In this document: in pieces, positions 8,362-16,441 of the stretch
Numbering within the stretch: the first letter of the stretch is position 1
Layout: each line of letters opens with the position of its first letter
Assembly (NCBI GenBank): GCA_030150505.1
Contig: JASLFS010000087.1
Location: forward strand, 1 to 41,804
Reading direction: 5' to 3'
Source: Vitreoscilla sp.
GTDB taxonomy: Bacteria; Pseudomonadota; Gammaproteobacteria; Burkholderiales; Neisseriaceae
Length of the DNA stretch: 41,804 nt
The notes under the pieces: generated by a model
The model's database searches: none
What the model saw: only the letters and a program-made list of their open reading frames with translations
What the model was told of the DNA's origin: nothing
Program-made: the position numbers and the translations under genes

Positions 8362-8709
8362 ATGGTGAAGTTACCCAGTGAAATTCGATTGGTTAAAGAT
8401 AAAGCAACATTAATCGTTGTTTTTGATGGGCAAGAATATGAATTGCCAGCAGAATACTTAAGAGTTTACTCCCCAAGTGCAGAGGTGCGTGGGCATGGTG
8501 TTGGTCAAGAGAAGTTACAAGTAGGAAAAAAAGATGTTGTTGTTCATCATATTGAATCTTCAGGTAATTATGCTTTAAAAATCACTTTTAGTGATGGACA
8601 TGATTCTGGATTGTTTGATTGGAATTATTTATACGAATTAGCAACACAATATGCAGTAAAGTGGGCTGAGTATTTGTTGTTATTGGAGAAAGCCAATGCC
8701 AATCGGTAA
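8362..8709 (+). CDS. DUF971 protein (gamma-butyrobetaine hydroxylase N-terminal-like)
   Basis: 115 residues, a single small domain. The pattern PSEIRLVKDKATLIVVFDGQ, then LPAEYLRVYSPSAEVRGHG, VVVHHIESSGNYALKITFSDGHDSGLFDWNYLYELA matches the DUF971/GBBH-like N-terminal family. Members are linked to Fe-S or metal-dependent enzymes in other contexts, but no activity is established for the stand-alone form. In many betaproteobacteria the gene sits just before ubiE, as here (129-base gap). Confidence 0.88.
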   Translation: MVKLPSEIRLVKDKATLIVVFDGQEYELPAEYLRVYSPSAEVRGHGVGQEKLQVGKKDVVVHHIESSGNYALKITFSDGHDSGLFDWNYLYELATQYAVKWAEYLLLLEKANANR

Positions 8710-8767
8710 TCAGAAGAAAATTGGGTAAGAAAGTAAAGATAATATCTCGTGGTTAAATAGTTAGGCA

Positions 8768-8776
8768 TGCTATAAT
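8768..8776 (+). promoter_or_regulatory. Extended -10 promoter of ubiE
   Basis: TGCTATAAT gives an extended -10 (TGn plus a perfect TATAAT) 62 bases upstream of the ubiE ATG. No clear -35 box is present, as is common for extended -10 promoters. It implies that ubiE can be transcribed apart from the DUF971 gene. Confidence 0.65.
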
Positions 8777-8838
8777 TACAAAGATATATTGAATATAACT
8801 ATATTATTAAATCAAAGCCAAGCAGGAAAGAAACAGCG

Positions 8839-9576
8839 ATGAGTGATAAAAAGACACATTTTGGTTATCAAGCAGTTGATGAAGCTGATAAAGAAAGTAA
8901 AGTAGCCGAAGTATTTCATTCTGTTGCCAGTAAATATGACGTGATGAATGACGTTATGTCGATGGGTATGCACCGTGTTTGGAAGTTTTTTACCATCAAT
9001 ACCGCCCGAGTGAAAAAAGGCGATAAAGTTTTGGATATTGCTGGTGGTACGGGCGATTTAAGCAAAGCTTGGCATAAAAAAGTTGGTGAAACAGGAGAAG
9101 TTTGGTTAACAGACATTAATTCTTCGATGTTAACAGTGGGGCGTGACCGATTATTGAACGAAGGAATTGCTTTGCCGGTATCGTTGGCGGATGCAGAAAA
9201 ACTGCCTTTTCCTGATAATTATTTCGATTTGGTGTCGGTGTCTTTTGGGTTAAGAAACATGACGCACAAAGACAAAGCACTTAAAGAAATGCACCGAGTG
9301 TTAAAACCTGGTGGCCAATTACTTGTATTGGAATTTTCTAAAGTGTGTAAGCCTTTGGCACCAATCTATGATTTTTATTCATTTAAATTCCTACCTAAAT
9401 TTGGTGAAATTATTGCCAAAGATGCAGATAGTTACCAATATTTAGCAGAATCTATTCGCATGCACCCTGATCAAGAAACGTTGAAACAGATGATGTACGA
9501 CGTTGGTTTTGATCGTGTTGATTATCATAATATGTCTGCTGGAATTGTTGCTTTACACAAAGGTACTAAGTTCTAA
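8839..9576 (+). CDS. ubiE: Ubiquinone/menaquinone biosynthesis C-methyltransferase UbiE
   Basis: 245 residues. It methylates the quinone ring carbon with S-adenosylmethionine in ubiquinone (and, where present, menaquinone) synthesis. The start THFGYQAVDEADKESKVAEV, the YDVMNDVMSMGMHRVWK segment, the SAM motif LDIAGGTGDLS, and SVSFGLRNMTHKDKAL are all family signatures. AGGAAAG precedes the ATG. Two ubiquinone-type monooxygenases (21526-23876) in this window serve the same pathway. The gene ends at a strong terminator. Confidence 0.98.
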   Translation: MSDKKTHFGYQAVDEADKESKVAEVFHSVASKYDVMNDVMSMGMHRVWKFFTINTARVKKGDKVLDIAGGTGDLSKAWHKKVGETGEVWLTDINSSMLTVGRDRLLNEGIALPVSLADAEKLPFPDNYFDLVSVSFGLRNMTHKDKALKEMHRVLKPGGQLLVLEFSKVCKPLAPIYDFYSFKFLPKFGEIIAKDADSYQYLAESIRMHPDQETLKQMMYDVGFDRVDYHNMSAGIVALHKGTKF

Positions 9577-9591
9577 ACTTACGAATAAATT

Positions 9592-9630
9592 AAAACAGCC
9601 CATTATGTGTTAATAATGGGCTGTTTTTTT
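9592..9630 (+). terminator. Rho-independent terminator after ubiE
   Basis: AAAACAGCCCATTAT (9592-9606) pairs perfectly with ATAATGGGCTGTTTT (9613-9627) around a six-base loop, followed by further Ts. Confidence 0.93.
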
Positions 9631-9737
9631 TAAGCGACGTAATTCTGAGTAAAATGGACCATTAGGGAGATTAAAGTATCTTGTTGTTTGATATAGTTAT
9701 TCAATTCATTTATTTATAGATTGCATTGATTAGTATC

Positions 9738-10583
9738 ATGTTTCATTTGAAAAGACGAAAAATACAAGGCATAGAGCAAGCTAAACAGGTGGCTGTACAA
9801 GATTGGGTGAAGTTAAAGGCGATAGCTGGCTTTGGTTTATCAGCTTTTGCAGCTGCCTTATCGGTATTGGGTTACCAATATATCAATTTGAAGCAAACGC
9901 ATGAAGCCAGTTTGCGCTATCAGCAACAGTTTGAAACTGAGTATTTGGAACAAGAATCTCAGGTTAAGGAAAAGCTAGAACAGTTGGCTCAGGCAAAAGT
10001 GACTATTAAAGAGTTGGAAAGTTATTTGACTGATCGCGGTGTGAAAATTAAGCCAAGCTTTGAAGAAACTGATGCTGATAAACCCAATCCTGCTGCTGGT
10101 GGACCATTGGAGCATTTTGAAAAAAATGATTTACTAGCAATTGATATGATTGAGCAATTAGATACTTTAGATCATGCTATTCGGCGCATTCCCATTGGTT
10201 ACCCACATCATGGTAAAATCACTTCTACTTTTGGTAATCGCTCTAATCCATTTTCAGGTAAGGGCAGTGAGTCTCATGGTGGAACTGATTTCAAAGGTAA
10301 TATTGGTGATGCGGTTAAAACAACGGCAAATGGGCGTGTTATTCATGCGGGTACTTTAGGCGGTTATGGTAATTTGGTTCAGGTACAGCATGGTTTTGGT
10401 TATGTGACTTATTATGCGCATTTGTCTGCCGTGGATGTAAAGGTTGGACAAAGGGTTAATGCGGGTGATGTGATTGGTAAGTTAGGTTCAACTGGGCGTT
10501 CAACAGGTCCACATTTGCATTATGAAGTTCGTAAAAATGATGAACGTTTAGATCCTGTTCAATTTTTGACTTTTTCATCTTAA
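9738..10583 (+). CDS. Membrane-anchored M23 family peptidase
   Basis: About 281 residues from the ATG at 9738. A TTG at 9726 would add four residues, but neither has a clear ribosome-binding site. A basic N-terminus is followed by one membrane helix (about residues 25-47) and a Glu/Gln-rich coiled coil (about 50-100). The lysostaphin-like M23 domain runs from about 155 to the end. Zinc-ligand motifs are HGGTDF (HxxxD) and GPHLHYEV (HxH), both intact, so it is probably an active periplasmic murein endopeptidase, not a degenerate EnvC/NlpD activator. No LysM or SH3 domain is seen. Its cellular role (cell separation or wall growth) is inferred from the family. Confidence 0.9.
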   Translation: MFHLKRRKIQGIEQAKQVAVQDWVKLKAIAGFGLSAFAAALSVLGYQYINLKQTHEASLRYQQQFETEYLEQESQVKEKLEQLAQAKVTIKELESYLTDRGVKIKPSFEETDADKPNPAAGGPLEHFEKNDLLAIDMIEQLDTLDHAIRRIPIGYPHHGKITSTFGNRSNPFSGKGSESHGGTDFKGNIGDAVKTTANGRVIHAGTLGGYGNLVQVQHGFGYVTYYAHLSAVDVKVGQRVNAGDVIGKLGSTGRSTGPHLHYEVRKNDERLDPVQFLTFSS

Positions 10584-10605
10584 TATTGTTGGGCTGATTA
10601 AATGC

Positions 10606-10640
10606 AAAAAAACTGCTTCGAGGATGAAGCAGTTTTTTTT
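10606..10640. terminator. Bidirectional terminator between the M23 peptidase and SPFH genes
   Basis: AAAAAAACTGCTTC (10606-10619) pairs with GAAGCAGTTTTTTT (10626-10639) around a six-base loop. Confidence 0.92.
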
Positions 10641-10659
10641 ATAGTTAGATGGCGTTATA

Positions 10660-11616
10660 TTACGCTTTGTCTTTTTGGCTTTGAATGACTTTCATGCCAG
10701 TTGAAACCAAACCTGCAATATCAGCGACATTAGCAGGCATAATTAAAGTATTGCTTTCTTTAGCTAGGTTTGCAAATGCATCTACATATTGTTCTGCTAC
10801 TTTTAGGTTGATGGCTTCGTTACCACCTGGCTCTTGAATGGCCAAAGCAACAGAGCGAATGGCATCAGCTGTTGCTTCTGCGACTAAGCGCATTGCTTCT
10901 GCTTCACCTTGTGCACGGTTAATTTGTGCTACTTTTTCACCATTAGATGAGTTTACCATTGCTTGAGCTTCACCTTCAGATTTTTGAATATCCGCTTCAC
11001 GTTGACCGCTAGCTAGGTTAATTTGTTCAATTTTTAAACCTTCAGACTGAGCGATGCGAGCACGTTTTTCTCGAACAGCAGTTGTTTGAGCTTGCATGGC
11101 TTGAATAATGTCATGAGGTGGTACTAAATCTTTAATTTCATAACGCAATACTTTGACACCCCAAGATAGTGATGCTTCGTCTAAAGCCGCTACTACAGCA
11201 TGATTGATGCCATCACGACCTTCGAAAGTTTGATCTAATTCCATGCGACCGATGACAGAGCGTAAAGTTGTTTGTGCTAATTGTGAAATAGCCAAAACAA
11301 AATTACTTGAGCCATAAGAAGCCAGCTTTGGGTCTGTTACTTGGAAGTATAAAATACCATCAACAGTCAGTTGAATGTTGTCGCTAGTAATACAGATTTG
11401 GCTAGGGACATCAAATGGAATTTCTTTTAAGGTATGACGATAGGCAATGCGGTCAATAAAGGGAATCAGGAAGTTTAAACCAGGGTTGAAAGTTGTGTGA
11501 TAACGACCTAAACGTTCAACAATATATGCTTCTTGTTGTGGAACAGTTTTGAAAGAGGTGTAGGCAATAATCACGGCAGCAAATAATATTAGTAGCGGAA
11601 TGCTGATAAAACTCAT
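10660..11616 (-). CDS. SPFH/Band 7 (stomatin/paraslipin, QmcA-like) membrane protein
   Basis: 318 residues. An N-terminal membrane segment (about 3-20) is followed by the SPFH domain (QQEAYIVERLGRYHTTFNPG; IPFDVPSQICITSDNIQLTVDG) and a long Ala/Glu-rich coiled coil (about 190-265, with repeated SEGEAQA/AQGEAEA units). Such proteins form ring-like oligomers in the inner membrane and organise membrane microdomains or protease access. It is the third gene of a minus-strand set, NfeD-GNAT-SPFH, and NfeD is the classic genomic partner of this family. The gap from the GNAT gene is 52 bases. Confidence 0.92.
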   Translation of the reverse strand: MSFISIPLLILFAAVIIAYTSFKTVPQQEAYIVERLGRYHTTFNPGLNFLIPFIDRIAYRHTLKEIPFDVPSQICITSDNIQLTVDGILYFQVTDPKLASYGSSNFVLAISQLAQTTLRSVIGRMELDQTFEGRDGINHAVVAALDEASLSWGVKVLRYEIKDLVPPHDIIQAMQAQTTAVREKRARIAQSEGLKIEQINLASGQREADIQKSEGEAQAMVNSSNGEKVAQINRAQGEAEAMRLVAEATADAIRSVALAIQEPGGNEAINLKVAEQYVDAFANLAKESNTLIMPANVADIAGLVSTGMKVIQSQKDKA

Positions 11617-11668
11617 ATGTTATCCTTTGGTTTGAGTAAGCGATGAATAGAAGAATATATTGTTTTTC

Positions 11669-12094
11669 TTAATGTGGTGTTTCAAGTGTTTTATGTAGAA
11701 AATATTTTTGTTCTGATATTGGGTAGTTTTCAAGAGTGCCAAAAATGGTGTAACCATGTTTTTTGTAAAAGGGTAATGCTTGGAAGCTAAAAGTATCTAA
11801 TTCTACAAATTTTGCACCGAGTTTAATGGCTTCTGTTTCTATCGCTTGTAGTAGCTTAGAGCCTAATTTTTGGTGGCGATTGTCTTCACTAACCCATAAA
11901 TAACGAATACGTAGCCAGTTGCCTAGGATATCGCCACAAATGCCTGCAATTTTTTGTCCATTTTCTTCTTTAAAAATGGCTAATGGAGTATGTTTTACTT
12001 CATTAAAAAATTGTTGATTGTAAGACAGCAAGCCTTGATAAATAATATCGATTTCATCAGGGCTTGGTGATGTTTTGATAATAAAATCGGTCAT
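11669..12094 (-). CDS. GNAT family N-acetyltransferase
   Basis: 141 residues. The acetyl-CoA binding region is WVSEDNRHQKLGSKLLQAIE (the Q/RxxGxG/A-type loop reads RHQKLG), followed by GAKFVELDTFSFQALPFYKKHGY, the usual beta4-alpha4 end of the fold. The substrate cannot be told from sequence. The ATG overlaps the NfeD stop as TAATG (12096-12092), so it is translationally coupled to NfeD, and it lies between the NfeD and SPFH genes, which are usually adjacent. Confidence 0.88.
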   Translation of the reverse strand: MTDFIIKTSPSPDEIDIIYQGLLSYNQQFFNEVKHTPLAIFKEENGQKIAGICGDILGNWLRIRYLWVSEDNRHQKLGSKLLQAIETEAIKLGAKFVELDTFSFQALPFYKKHGYTIFGTLENYPISEQKYFLHKTLETPH

Positions 12095-12519
12095 TAATCT
12101 TGCTCAAGAGGACGAATATTAAGGATATTCCCAGATTTATTAATAATTATTGCTGTTTCATTTTCTGAGAATGTTATGTCTTTATTGGTTTGGGCTTGCC
12201 AAATGGTGCCCCTATATAGTACTTGCCAATAGCCATCAGCTTGTTTTGTAGTAACAGTTACATATTGGCCGCTGTCTAAATCGGCTAAATCATCTTTAAT
12301 ATTGGCTCGAGCTTGTTTGATGCGGTGATGGTGTTTTTTGACAATGAGTACACCCAGTAAAGAGACTATAGCAACAATAATAAAACCTGTACTATTGCTT
12401 AAATTAAATAGCCAATTAGCCAGACCTGCAGTCGCAAAGGCTGCGCTAATTACCAATAAATAAAATGACCCAGTAATTATTTCAAAAATTAATAAAGCAA
12501 TAGCAATAGTAAAAAACAT
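12094..12519 (-). CDS. NfeD family membrane protein
   Basis: 141 residues. Two or three hydrophobic segments in the first 75 residues (FFTIAIALLIFEIITGSFYLL; ANWLF; FIIVAIVSLLGVLIV) are followed by a basic stretch KKHHHRIKQAR and a small beta-rich OB-fold domain (about 85-141) ending ENETAIIINKSGNILNIRPL. This is the short NfeD1b form, which partners SPFH proteins such as the one two genes downstream. It lacks the ClpP-like protease domain of long NfeD proteins. A short gap separates it from rlmB upstream, which ends in a long palindrome. Confidence 0.85.
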   Translation of the reverse strand: MFFTIAIALLIFEIITGSFYLLVISAAFATAGLANWLFNLSNSTGFIIVAIVSLLGVLIVKKHHHRIKQARANIKDDLADLDSGQYVTVTTKQADGYWQVLYRGTIWQAQTNKDITFSENETAIIINKSGNILNIRPLEQD

Positions 12520-12542
12520 AGTATCCCACCGTCAATTATTAT

Positions 12543-12575
12543 CAAGGCTCCCTGTAAACTTTACAGGGAGCCTTG
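12543..12575 (-). terminator. Long palindrome between rlmB and NfeD, made of two DUS-like arms
   Basis: Sixteen-base arms (12543-12558 and 12560-12575) are perfectly complementary around one central base. Each arm contains AGGCTCCCTGTA, a variant of the uptake sequence AGGCTGCCTGAA with two changes. It lies just after the rlmB stop. A T-rich run follows on the plus strand, not on the minus strand, so termination of rlmB may be incomplete. Confidence 0.75.
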
Positions 12576-12578
12576 TGT

Positions 12579-13319
12579 TTATTTTTTTAAATTAAATTGG
12601 CGACGAGTTTCACTTAAAACCATGCCTGCACTCACCGAAACATTTAAACTTTCAACGGTGCCAAACATTGGAATAGAAACCAAATTATCGCAATTTTCTC
12701 GAGTTAAGCGGCGCATACCATCGCCTTCAGACCCCATAACCCATGCAACACCTTGTGGGATATTAAAGTCATATAAGCTTTCGCCATCCATATCGGTACC
12801 AACTAGCCAAATACCGTACTCTTTAAGATCCTTCATGGTTCTCGCTAAGTTGGTTACGGTAATGTAAGGTACTGTTTCTGCTGCTCCACAAGCAACTTTG
12901 CTAACTGTTGCATTGAGGCCAGCACTTTTGTCTTTGGGAGCGATAACAGCATGAACACCCATTGCATCAGCCACACGCAAACATGCACCTAGATTATGTG
13001 GATCAGTAATGCCATCTAGAATTAAAAGAAATGGTGGTTCTTGTAAATTCTCTAATAAATCATCCAAATCAACATGCATTTTTGAGGCATCAATAAAGCC
13101 AACAACACCTTGATGGCGTTTGTTTTTGCTTAATGAATTAAGGCGCTCCATATTAACAAAAATGGTACGAACTTTTTCAGCTTCGGCTTTTTCGATAACT
13201 TCACGGGTACGAAGGTCATTTTTTCCTTCTAAGATATATAGCTCGGTTAAGCTTTTGGGATTTTGCCACAAGCGGGCATTGATGGCATGAAAGCCAACAA
13301 TTAAACGTTGATTGCTCAT
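12579..13319 (-). CDS. rlmB: 23S rRNA (guanosine-2'-O-)-methyltransferase RlmB
   Basis: 246 residues. A SPOUT enzyme that methylates the ribose of G2251 in 23S rRNA. The N-terminal L30e-like substrate domain (about 1-75) is followed by the knotted domain with the three SPOUT motifs: ILDGITDPHNLGACLRVADA, VMGSEGDGMRRLTRENCD and IPMFGTVESLNVSVSAGMVL. All are intact. The ribosome-binding site is weak. It is divergent from the PepSY gene. Confidence 0.96.
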   Translation of the reverse strand: MSNQRLIVGFHAINARLWQNPKSLTELYILEGKNDLRTREVIEKAEAEKVRTIFVNMERLNSLSKNKRHQGVVGFIDASKMHVDLDDLLENLQEPPFLLILDGITDPHNLGACLRVADAMGVHAVIAPKDKSAGLNATVSKVACGAAETVPYITVTNLARTMKDLKEYGIWLVGTDMDGESLYDFNIPQGVAWVMGSEGDGMRRLTRENCDNLVSIPMFGTVESLNVSVSAGMVLSETRRQFNLKK

Positions 13320-13422
13320 TTATAACTATCTAATTCTATTTTAAGAGATTGAATGAAATGATTATAACAAGCAATGCAAAGCTAGTTTGTAAAATCTGCA
13401 ATAAATCGTAAATAAATGTTGT

Positions 13423-13455
13423 CTTAAGATTGCCTTAAGCTGCTTTTATTATGAT
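13423..13455 (+). promoter_or_regulatory. PmrA/QseB-type direct repeat and -10 of the PepSY gene promoter
   Basis: CTTAAG (13423-13428), five bases, then CTTAAG (13434-13439) forms a perfect 11-base-period direct repeat. It matches the published PmrA (CTTAAT-N5-CTTAAT) and QseB (CTTAA-N6-CTTAA) operator patterns of OmpR-class response regulators. A -10-like TATGAT (13450-13455) starts 10 bases after the repeat and no -35 is seen, which is the usual geometry of an activated promoter. The regulator itself is not in this window. Confidence 0.6.
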
Positions 13456-13521
13456 TGAATCATTAAAAATTTAGTTAAATAAATATTGGATGTATCCAAT
13501 CTATTGATAAGGAGTTTTTTT

Positions 13522-13869
13522 ATGAAGAAAATTGTAATGTTAGCATTGATGGCAGGCATGACTTTACCAGTTATGGCAAAAGGATCCCATCACCAACAAT
13601 ATAAAATGGCAGATTATACAATTCCAGCAGGTAGTATGACAGTTGCTCAAATTGCAAAAAATATTGAGAAAAAAGGTTATCAAATTTACTCAGTTCGAGT
13701 TAATCCGAAGAGCAATAGCTACTTTGTTATGGTTAAAGATAAAGATAATAAGTTTTGGCATCAATCATATGATTTAAAAACGGGCAAATTACTAAACGAA
13801 GTTGATAGAGAAAAGATGCGTGAGGAGCGACAAAAATTACGCCAGGATCGAATGCAAAATAGAAAGTAA
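13522..13869 (+). CDS. Small secreted PepSY-domain protein
   Basis: 115 residues from the ATG at 13522, which has AAGGAG seven bases upstream. An in-frame TTG at 13486 is rejected because it has no such site and would bury the signal peptide. The signal peptide is MKKIVMLALMAGMTLPVMA, with cleavage after VMA. The mature protein holds one PepSY-like domain (TVAQIAKNIEKKGYQIYSV to YDLKTGKLLNE) and a highly charged C-terminus (EKMREERQKLRQDRMQNRK). Small PepSY proteins act in the periplasm and are often controlled by cation- or envelope-stress two-component systems. The direct-repeat box upstream fits that, but the ligand is unknown. Confidence 0.85.
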   Translation: MKKIVMLALMAGMTLPVMAKGSHHQQYKMADYTIPAGSMTVAQIAKNIEKKGYQIYSVRVNPKSNSYFVMVKDKDNKFWHQSYDLKTGKLLNEVDREKMREERQKLRQDRMQNRK

Positions 13870-13880
13870 TTGTCAGAAAT

Positions 13881-13912
13881 AAAAAAGCCGCTGCATGAGC
13901 AGTGGCTTTTTT
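13881..13912. terminator. Bidirectional terminator between the PepSY gene and iscX
   Basis: AAAAAAGCCGCTGC (13881-13894) pairs with GCAGTGGCTTTTTT (13899-13912), with one G-U pair and a four-base loop ATGA. It ends both the PepSY gene and the long isc operon. Confidence 0.9.
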
Positions 13913-13937
13913 CTGAGAAACTTAAAATAAAATTGAT

Positions 13938-14132
13938 TTATTCAGCTTCATCAATCCAAGCTTGTTGAATAGCTTCAAGTACTTTCTCACCAGAGCGATT
14001 TGGATCATCATTAAAATCGGGTAGGGCAAGTACCAAATCACGCAATTGAGTGAAGCGCACAGTTTTTGGATCAATATCTGAATGATTATCATACAAATCT
14101 TCAGCGATTCTTTGTACATCAGTCCATTTCAT
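13938..14132 (-). CDS. iscX: Fe-S cluster assembly accessory protein IscX
   Basis: 64 residues from the ATG at 14132, which has AAGGGG seven bases upstream. A longer frame from 14192 is rejected because it would overlap fdx and has no such site. The sequence starts MKWTDVQRIAEDLYDNHSD and contains the acidic segment LPDFNDDPNRSGEKVLEAIQ, both typical of IscX, which binds IscS and iron and modulates cluster assembly. It is the last gene of the isc operon, 10 bases after fdx. Confidence 0.95.
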   Translation of the reverse strand: MKWTDVQRIAEDLYDNHSDIDPKTVRFTQLRDLVLALPDFNDDPNRSGEKVLEAIQQAWIDEAE

Positions 14133-14142
14133 AGATTTCCCC

Positions 14143-14484
14143 TTAGTGGTGTTCTCTAGCATGATTAATGGTGTATTTGGGAATTTCCACAATCAAATCT
14201 TCATCAGTTAAGGCTGCTTGGCAGCTTAAACGAGAATCAGCTTCTAAACCCCATGCTTGATCAAGTAAATCTTCTTCCAATTCAGTTGGTTCTTCTAAAC
14301 TATCAAATCCTTTGCGAATAATCACATGGCAAGTTGTACAAGCACAAGATTTTTCACAAGCATGTTCGATTTCAATGTCATTATCAAGCAAAATATCACA
14401 AATACTGGTTCCGATTTCCGCATCCGTAATTTCCTTGCCTTCAGGACAAAGTACCGGATGAGGTAAAATGGTAATTTTTGGCAT
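14143..14484 (-). CDS. fdx: [2Fe-2S] ferredoxin of the Isc system
   Basis: 113 residues. The cluster ligands are in EHACEKSCACTTCHV (pattern C-x5-C-x2-C) and the fourth Cys in DSRLSCQA. This is the adrenodoxin-like Isc ferredoxin that delivers electrons for cluster synthesis on IscU. It begins MPKITILPHPVLCPEG. It follows hscA by 62 bases, which hold a small hairpin including one DUS. Confidence 0.97.
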   Translation of the reverse strand: MPKITILPHPVLCPEGKEITDAEIGTSICDILLDNDIEIEHACEKSCACTTCHVIIRKGFDSLEEPTELEEDLLDQAWGLEADSRLSCQAALTDEDLIVEIPKYTINHAREHH

Positions 14485-14517
14485 AGTGGCACCGTTATTA
14501 TTGATTTAAAACTGTTT

Positions 14518-14537
14518 GCTGCCTTTTCAGGCAGCCT
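14518..14537 (-). repeat. DNA uptake sequence and small hairpin between hscA and fdx
   Basis: A perfect 12-base DUS (reverse complement of AGGCTGCCTGAA) lies at 14526-14537. GCTGCCT (14518-14524) pairs with AGGCAGC (14529-14535), giving a 7-bp stem with a four-base loop. There is no U-run after it on the minus strand, so it is more likely an uptake or mRNA-stability element than a full terminator. Confidence 0.75.
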
Positions 14538-14546
14538 ATAAAATAC

Positions 14547-16412
14547 TTAGATGCTATCGACACTTTTTCCTGTCAAAGCACGTGCAATGTTACGATTCAT
14601 TCTTTTCGCTGCAAAATCATCAGTAACATGACCTAAATCTTGTGTTATTTGACGAAGCAATTCAGCATCACTTTTGGCATCTTGCATGGATTCTTGTAAT
14701 TTTTCCATGGTCGTGTCAATGGCTAACTTCCCTTCAGCAGAGAGTAAATCGCTATCCAAAGCCAAAGCAGATTGAATCGCTTCAATTAAGCCTTGAGCTT
14801 CTACTAAAGCTTCTTGCTTAGCACGTGCTTTAGCATCTTCATGGGCATTGCTCATTGAATCTTTAAGCATATTGGTAATCGTATCATCATCTAAACCATA
14901 AGATGGTTTAACTTCAATATGAGCATGAGTACCGGTTGTTTGTTCTTGCGCAGATACGGATAGCAAACCGTCAGCATCGACTTGGAAAGTCACACGAATA
15001 CGGGCAGCACCAGCGACCATTGGTGGAATACCACGTAAAGTAAACTGAGCCAAACTACGGCAATCTTGTACCAATTCACGCTCACCTTGGACAACATGAA
15101 TCATCATGGCTGTTTGACCATCTTTAAATGTGGTGAAATCCTGTGCGCGAGCAGTGGGTAACGTGCTATTGCGAGGAATTACTTTTTCGACCAAACCACC
15201 ATAAGTTTCTAGCCCCAAAGACAATGGCGTTACATCCAATAACAACCAATCATCACCATGTTTATTGCCCGCTAAAACATCAGCTTGCATCGCCGCGCCT
15301 AAGGCAACGACTTGCTCTGGATTTAGATTGTTTAATGGTGTTTGTCCAAAATAACTGGCAACAGTTTGCTGTACGTGAAGCATTCTGGTTGAACCGCCAA
15401 CCATGATAATGCCTTTAACATCAGCTTTGCTAATATCAGCATCAGTTAAAGCTTGTTTAATCGGCTCTAAAGTTTTATTAACCAGATTTTGGGTTAAATG
15501 ATGGAATTCTTGGCGCGTAATGCTGACATCGACAAAGTAATCATTCGACAATTTGGCTTGAATCGTAGCACTTTTTTCAGTGGTTAAAACTTCTTTGGTG
15601 CTTCGTAAAAGTGATAATAGCAGTTGATTATCTTGCTCATTTAGCGCTGATAAATCACATTTTTCCAATAGCCAGCAGAACAAACGATGGTCAAAATCAT
15701 CTCCACCTAAACTGCTGTTGCCATTGGTAGACAAAACCTCAAAAATACCTTTTGATAATTTTAAGATTGATATATCAAAAGTACCGCCACCTAAATCATA
15801 AACAACATAAATACCCTCAGCGGCATTGTCTAAGCCATAAGCAATCGCTGCTGCAGTCGGTTCATTCAATAAGCGCAATACATTAATGCCAGCAAGGCGG
15901 GCAGCATCTTTAGTTGCTTGGCGTTGTGCTTCATCAAAATAAGCAGGCACTGTAATCACCGCACCTGTTAATTCACCGCCCAAGCTCTCTTCAGCACGTT
16001 GAATCAGTTGATTTAGAATCGCACTAGAAACTTCGATTGGGGTTTTAATGCCTTGGCGAGTTTGTAACTCAATAATTTTATCATTGCTATGAAAGCGATA
16101 AGGCAAGGCATTTCTATTGTTGATTTCTTCCAGCTTACGACCGATTAAACGTTTTGCAGAGCTAATCGTGTTTGCAGGATCAATTTTTTGTGCTTTGAGG
16201 GCATCGTAACCCACTTCAAGACGATCATCTTCACAATAGCGTACAACAGAAGGCAAACTAACTCGTCCTTCTGCATCGGGAAGACATTCAGTGCTACCGC
16301 TTTTGACGGTGGCTACTAAGCTATTGGTAGTTCCAAGGTCAATGCCAACAGCAAGGCGATGTTGATGGGGAGCTGCAGATAAACCTGGTTCTGCGATTTG
16401 CAATAAAGCCAT
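14547..16412 (-). CDS. hscA: Fe-S assembly chaperone HscA (Hsp70 family)
   Basis: 621 residues. The ATPase domain starts VGIDLGTTNSLVATVKSG and contains GAVITVPAYFDEAQRQATKD, LNEPTAAAIAYGLD, YDLGGGTFDIS and MVGGSTRM. The substrate-binding domain starts near LLDVTPLSLGLETYGG, and the helical lid covers the last 110 residues. HscA releases clusters from IscU, recognising its LPPVK motif, with HscB as co-chaperone. The order hscB-hscA-fdx-iscX is the standard one. The divergent lid and the lack of a DnaK-type acidic tail distinguish it from DnaK. Confidence 0.97.
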   Translation of the reverse strand: MALLQIAEPGLSAAPHQHRLAVGIDLGTTNSLVATVKSGSTECLPDAEGRVSLPSVVRYCEDDRLEVGYDALKAQKIDPANTISSAKRLIGRKLEEINNRNALPYRFHSNDKIIELQTRQGIKTPIEVSSAILNQLIQRAEESLGGELTGAVITVPAYFDEAQRQATKDAARLAGINVLRLLNEPTAAAIAYGLDNAAEGIYVVYDLGGGTFDISILKLSKGIFEVLSTNGNSSLGGDDFDHRLFCWLLEKCDLSALNEQDNQLLLSLLRSTKEVLTTEKSATIQAKLSNDYFVDVSITRQEFHHLTQNLVNKTLEPIKQALTDADISKADVKGIIMVGGSTRMLHVQQTVASYFGQTPLNNLNPEQVVALGAAMQADVLAGNKHGDDWLLLDVTPLSLGLETYGGLVEKVIPRNSTLPTARAQDFTTFKDGQTAMMIHVVQGERELVQDCRSLAQFTLRGIPPMVAGAARIRVTFQVDADGLLSVSAQEQTTGTHAHIEVKPSYGLDDDTITNMLKDSMSNAHEDAKARAKQEALVEAQGLIEAIQSALALDSDLLSAEGKLAIDTTMEKLQESMQDAKSDAELLRQITQDLGHVTDDFAAKRMNRNIARALTGKSVDSI

Positions 16413-16441
16413 AGTATTTCTATCGTTCGTTAGTGTTGTGT

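Noticed and set aside
13486..13521. Upstream TTG start for the PepSY protein
   Set aside because: AAGGAG is placed for the ATG at 13522, and the longer form would add residues before a normal signal peptide.
14133..14192. Longer IscX form starting inside fdx
   Set aside because: Would overlap fdx out of frame; AAGGGG precedes the ATG at 14132 and IscX proteins start MKWTD.
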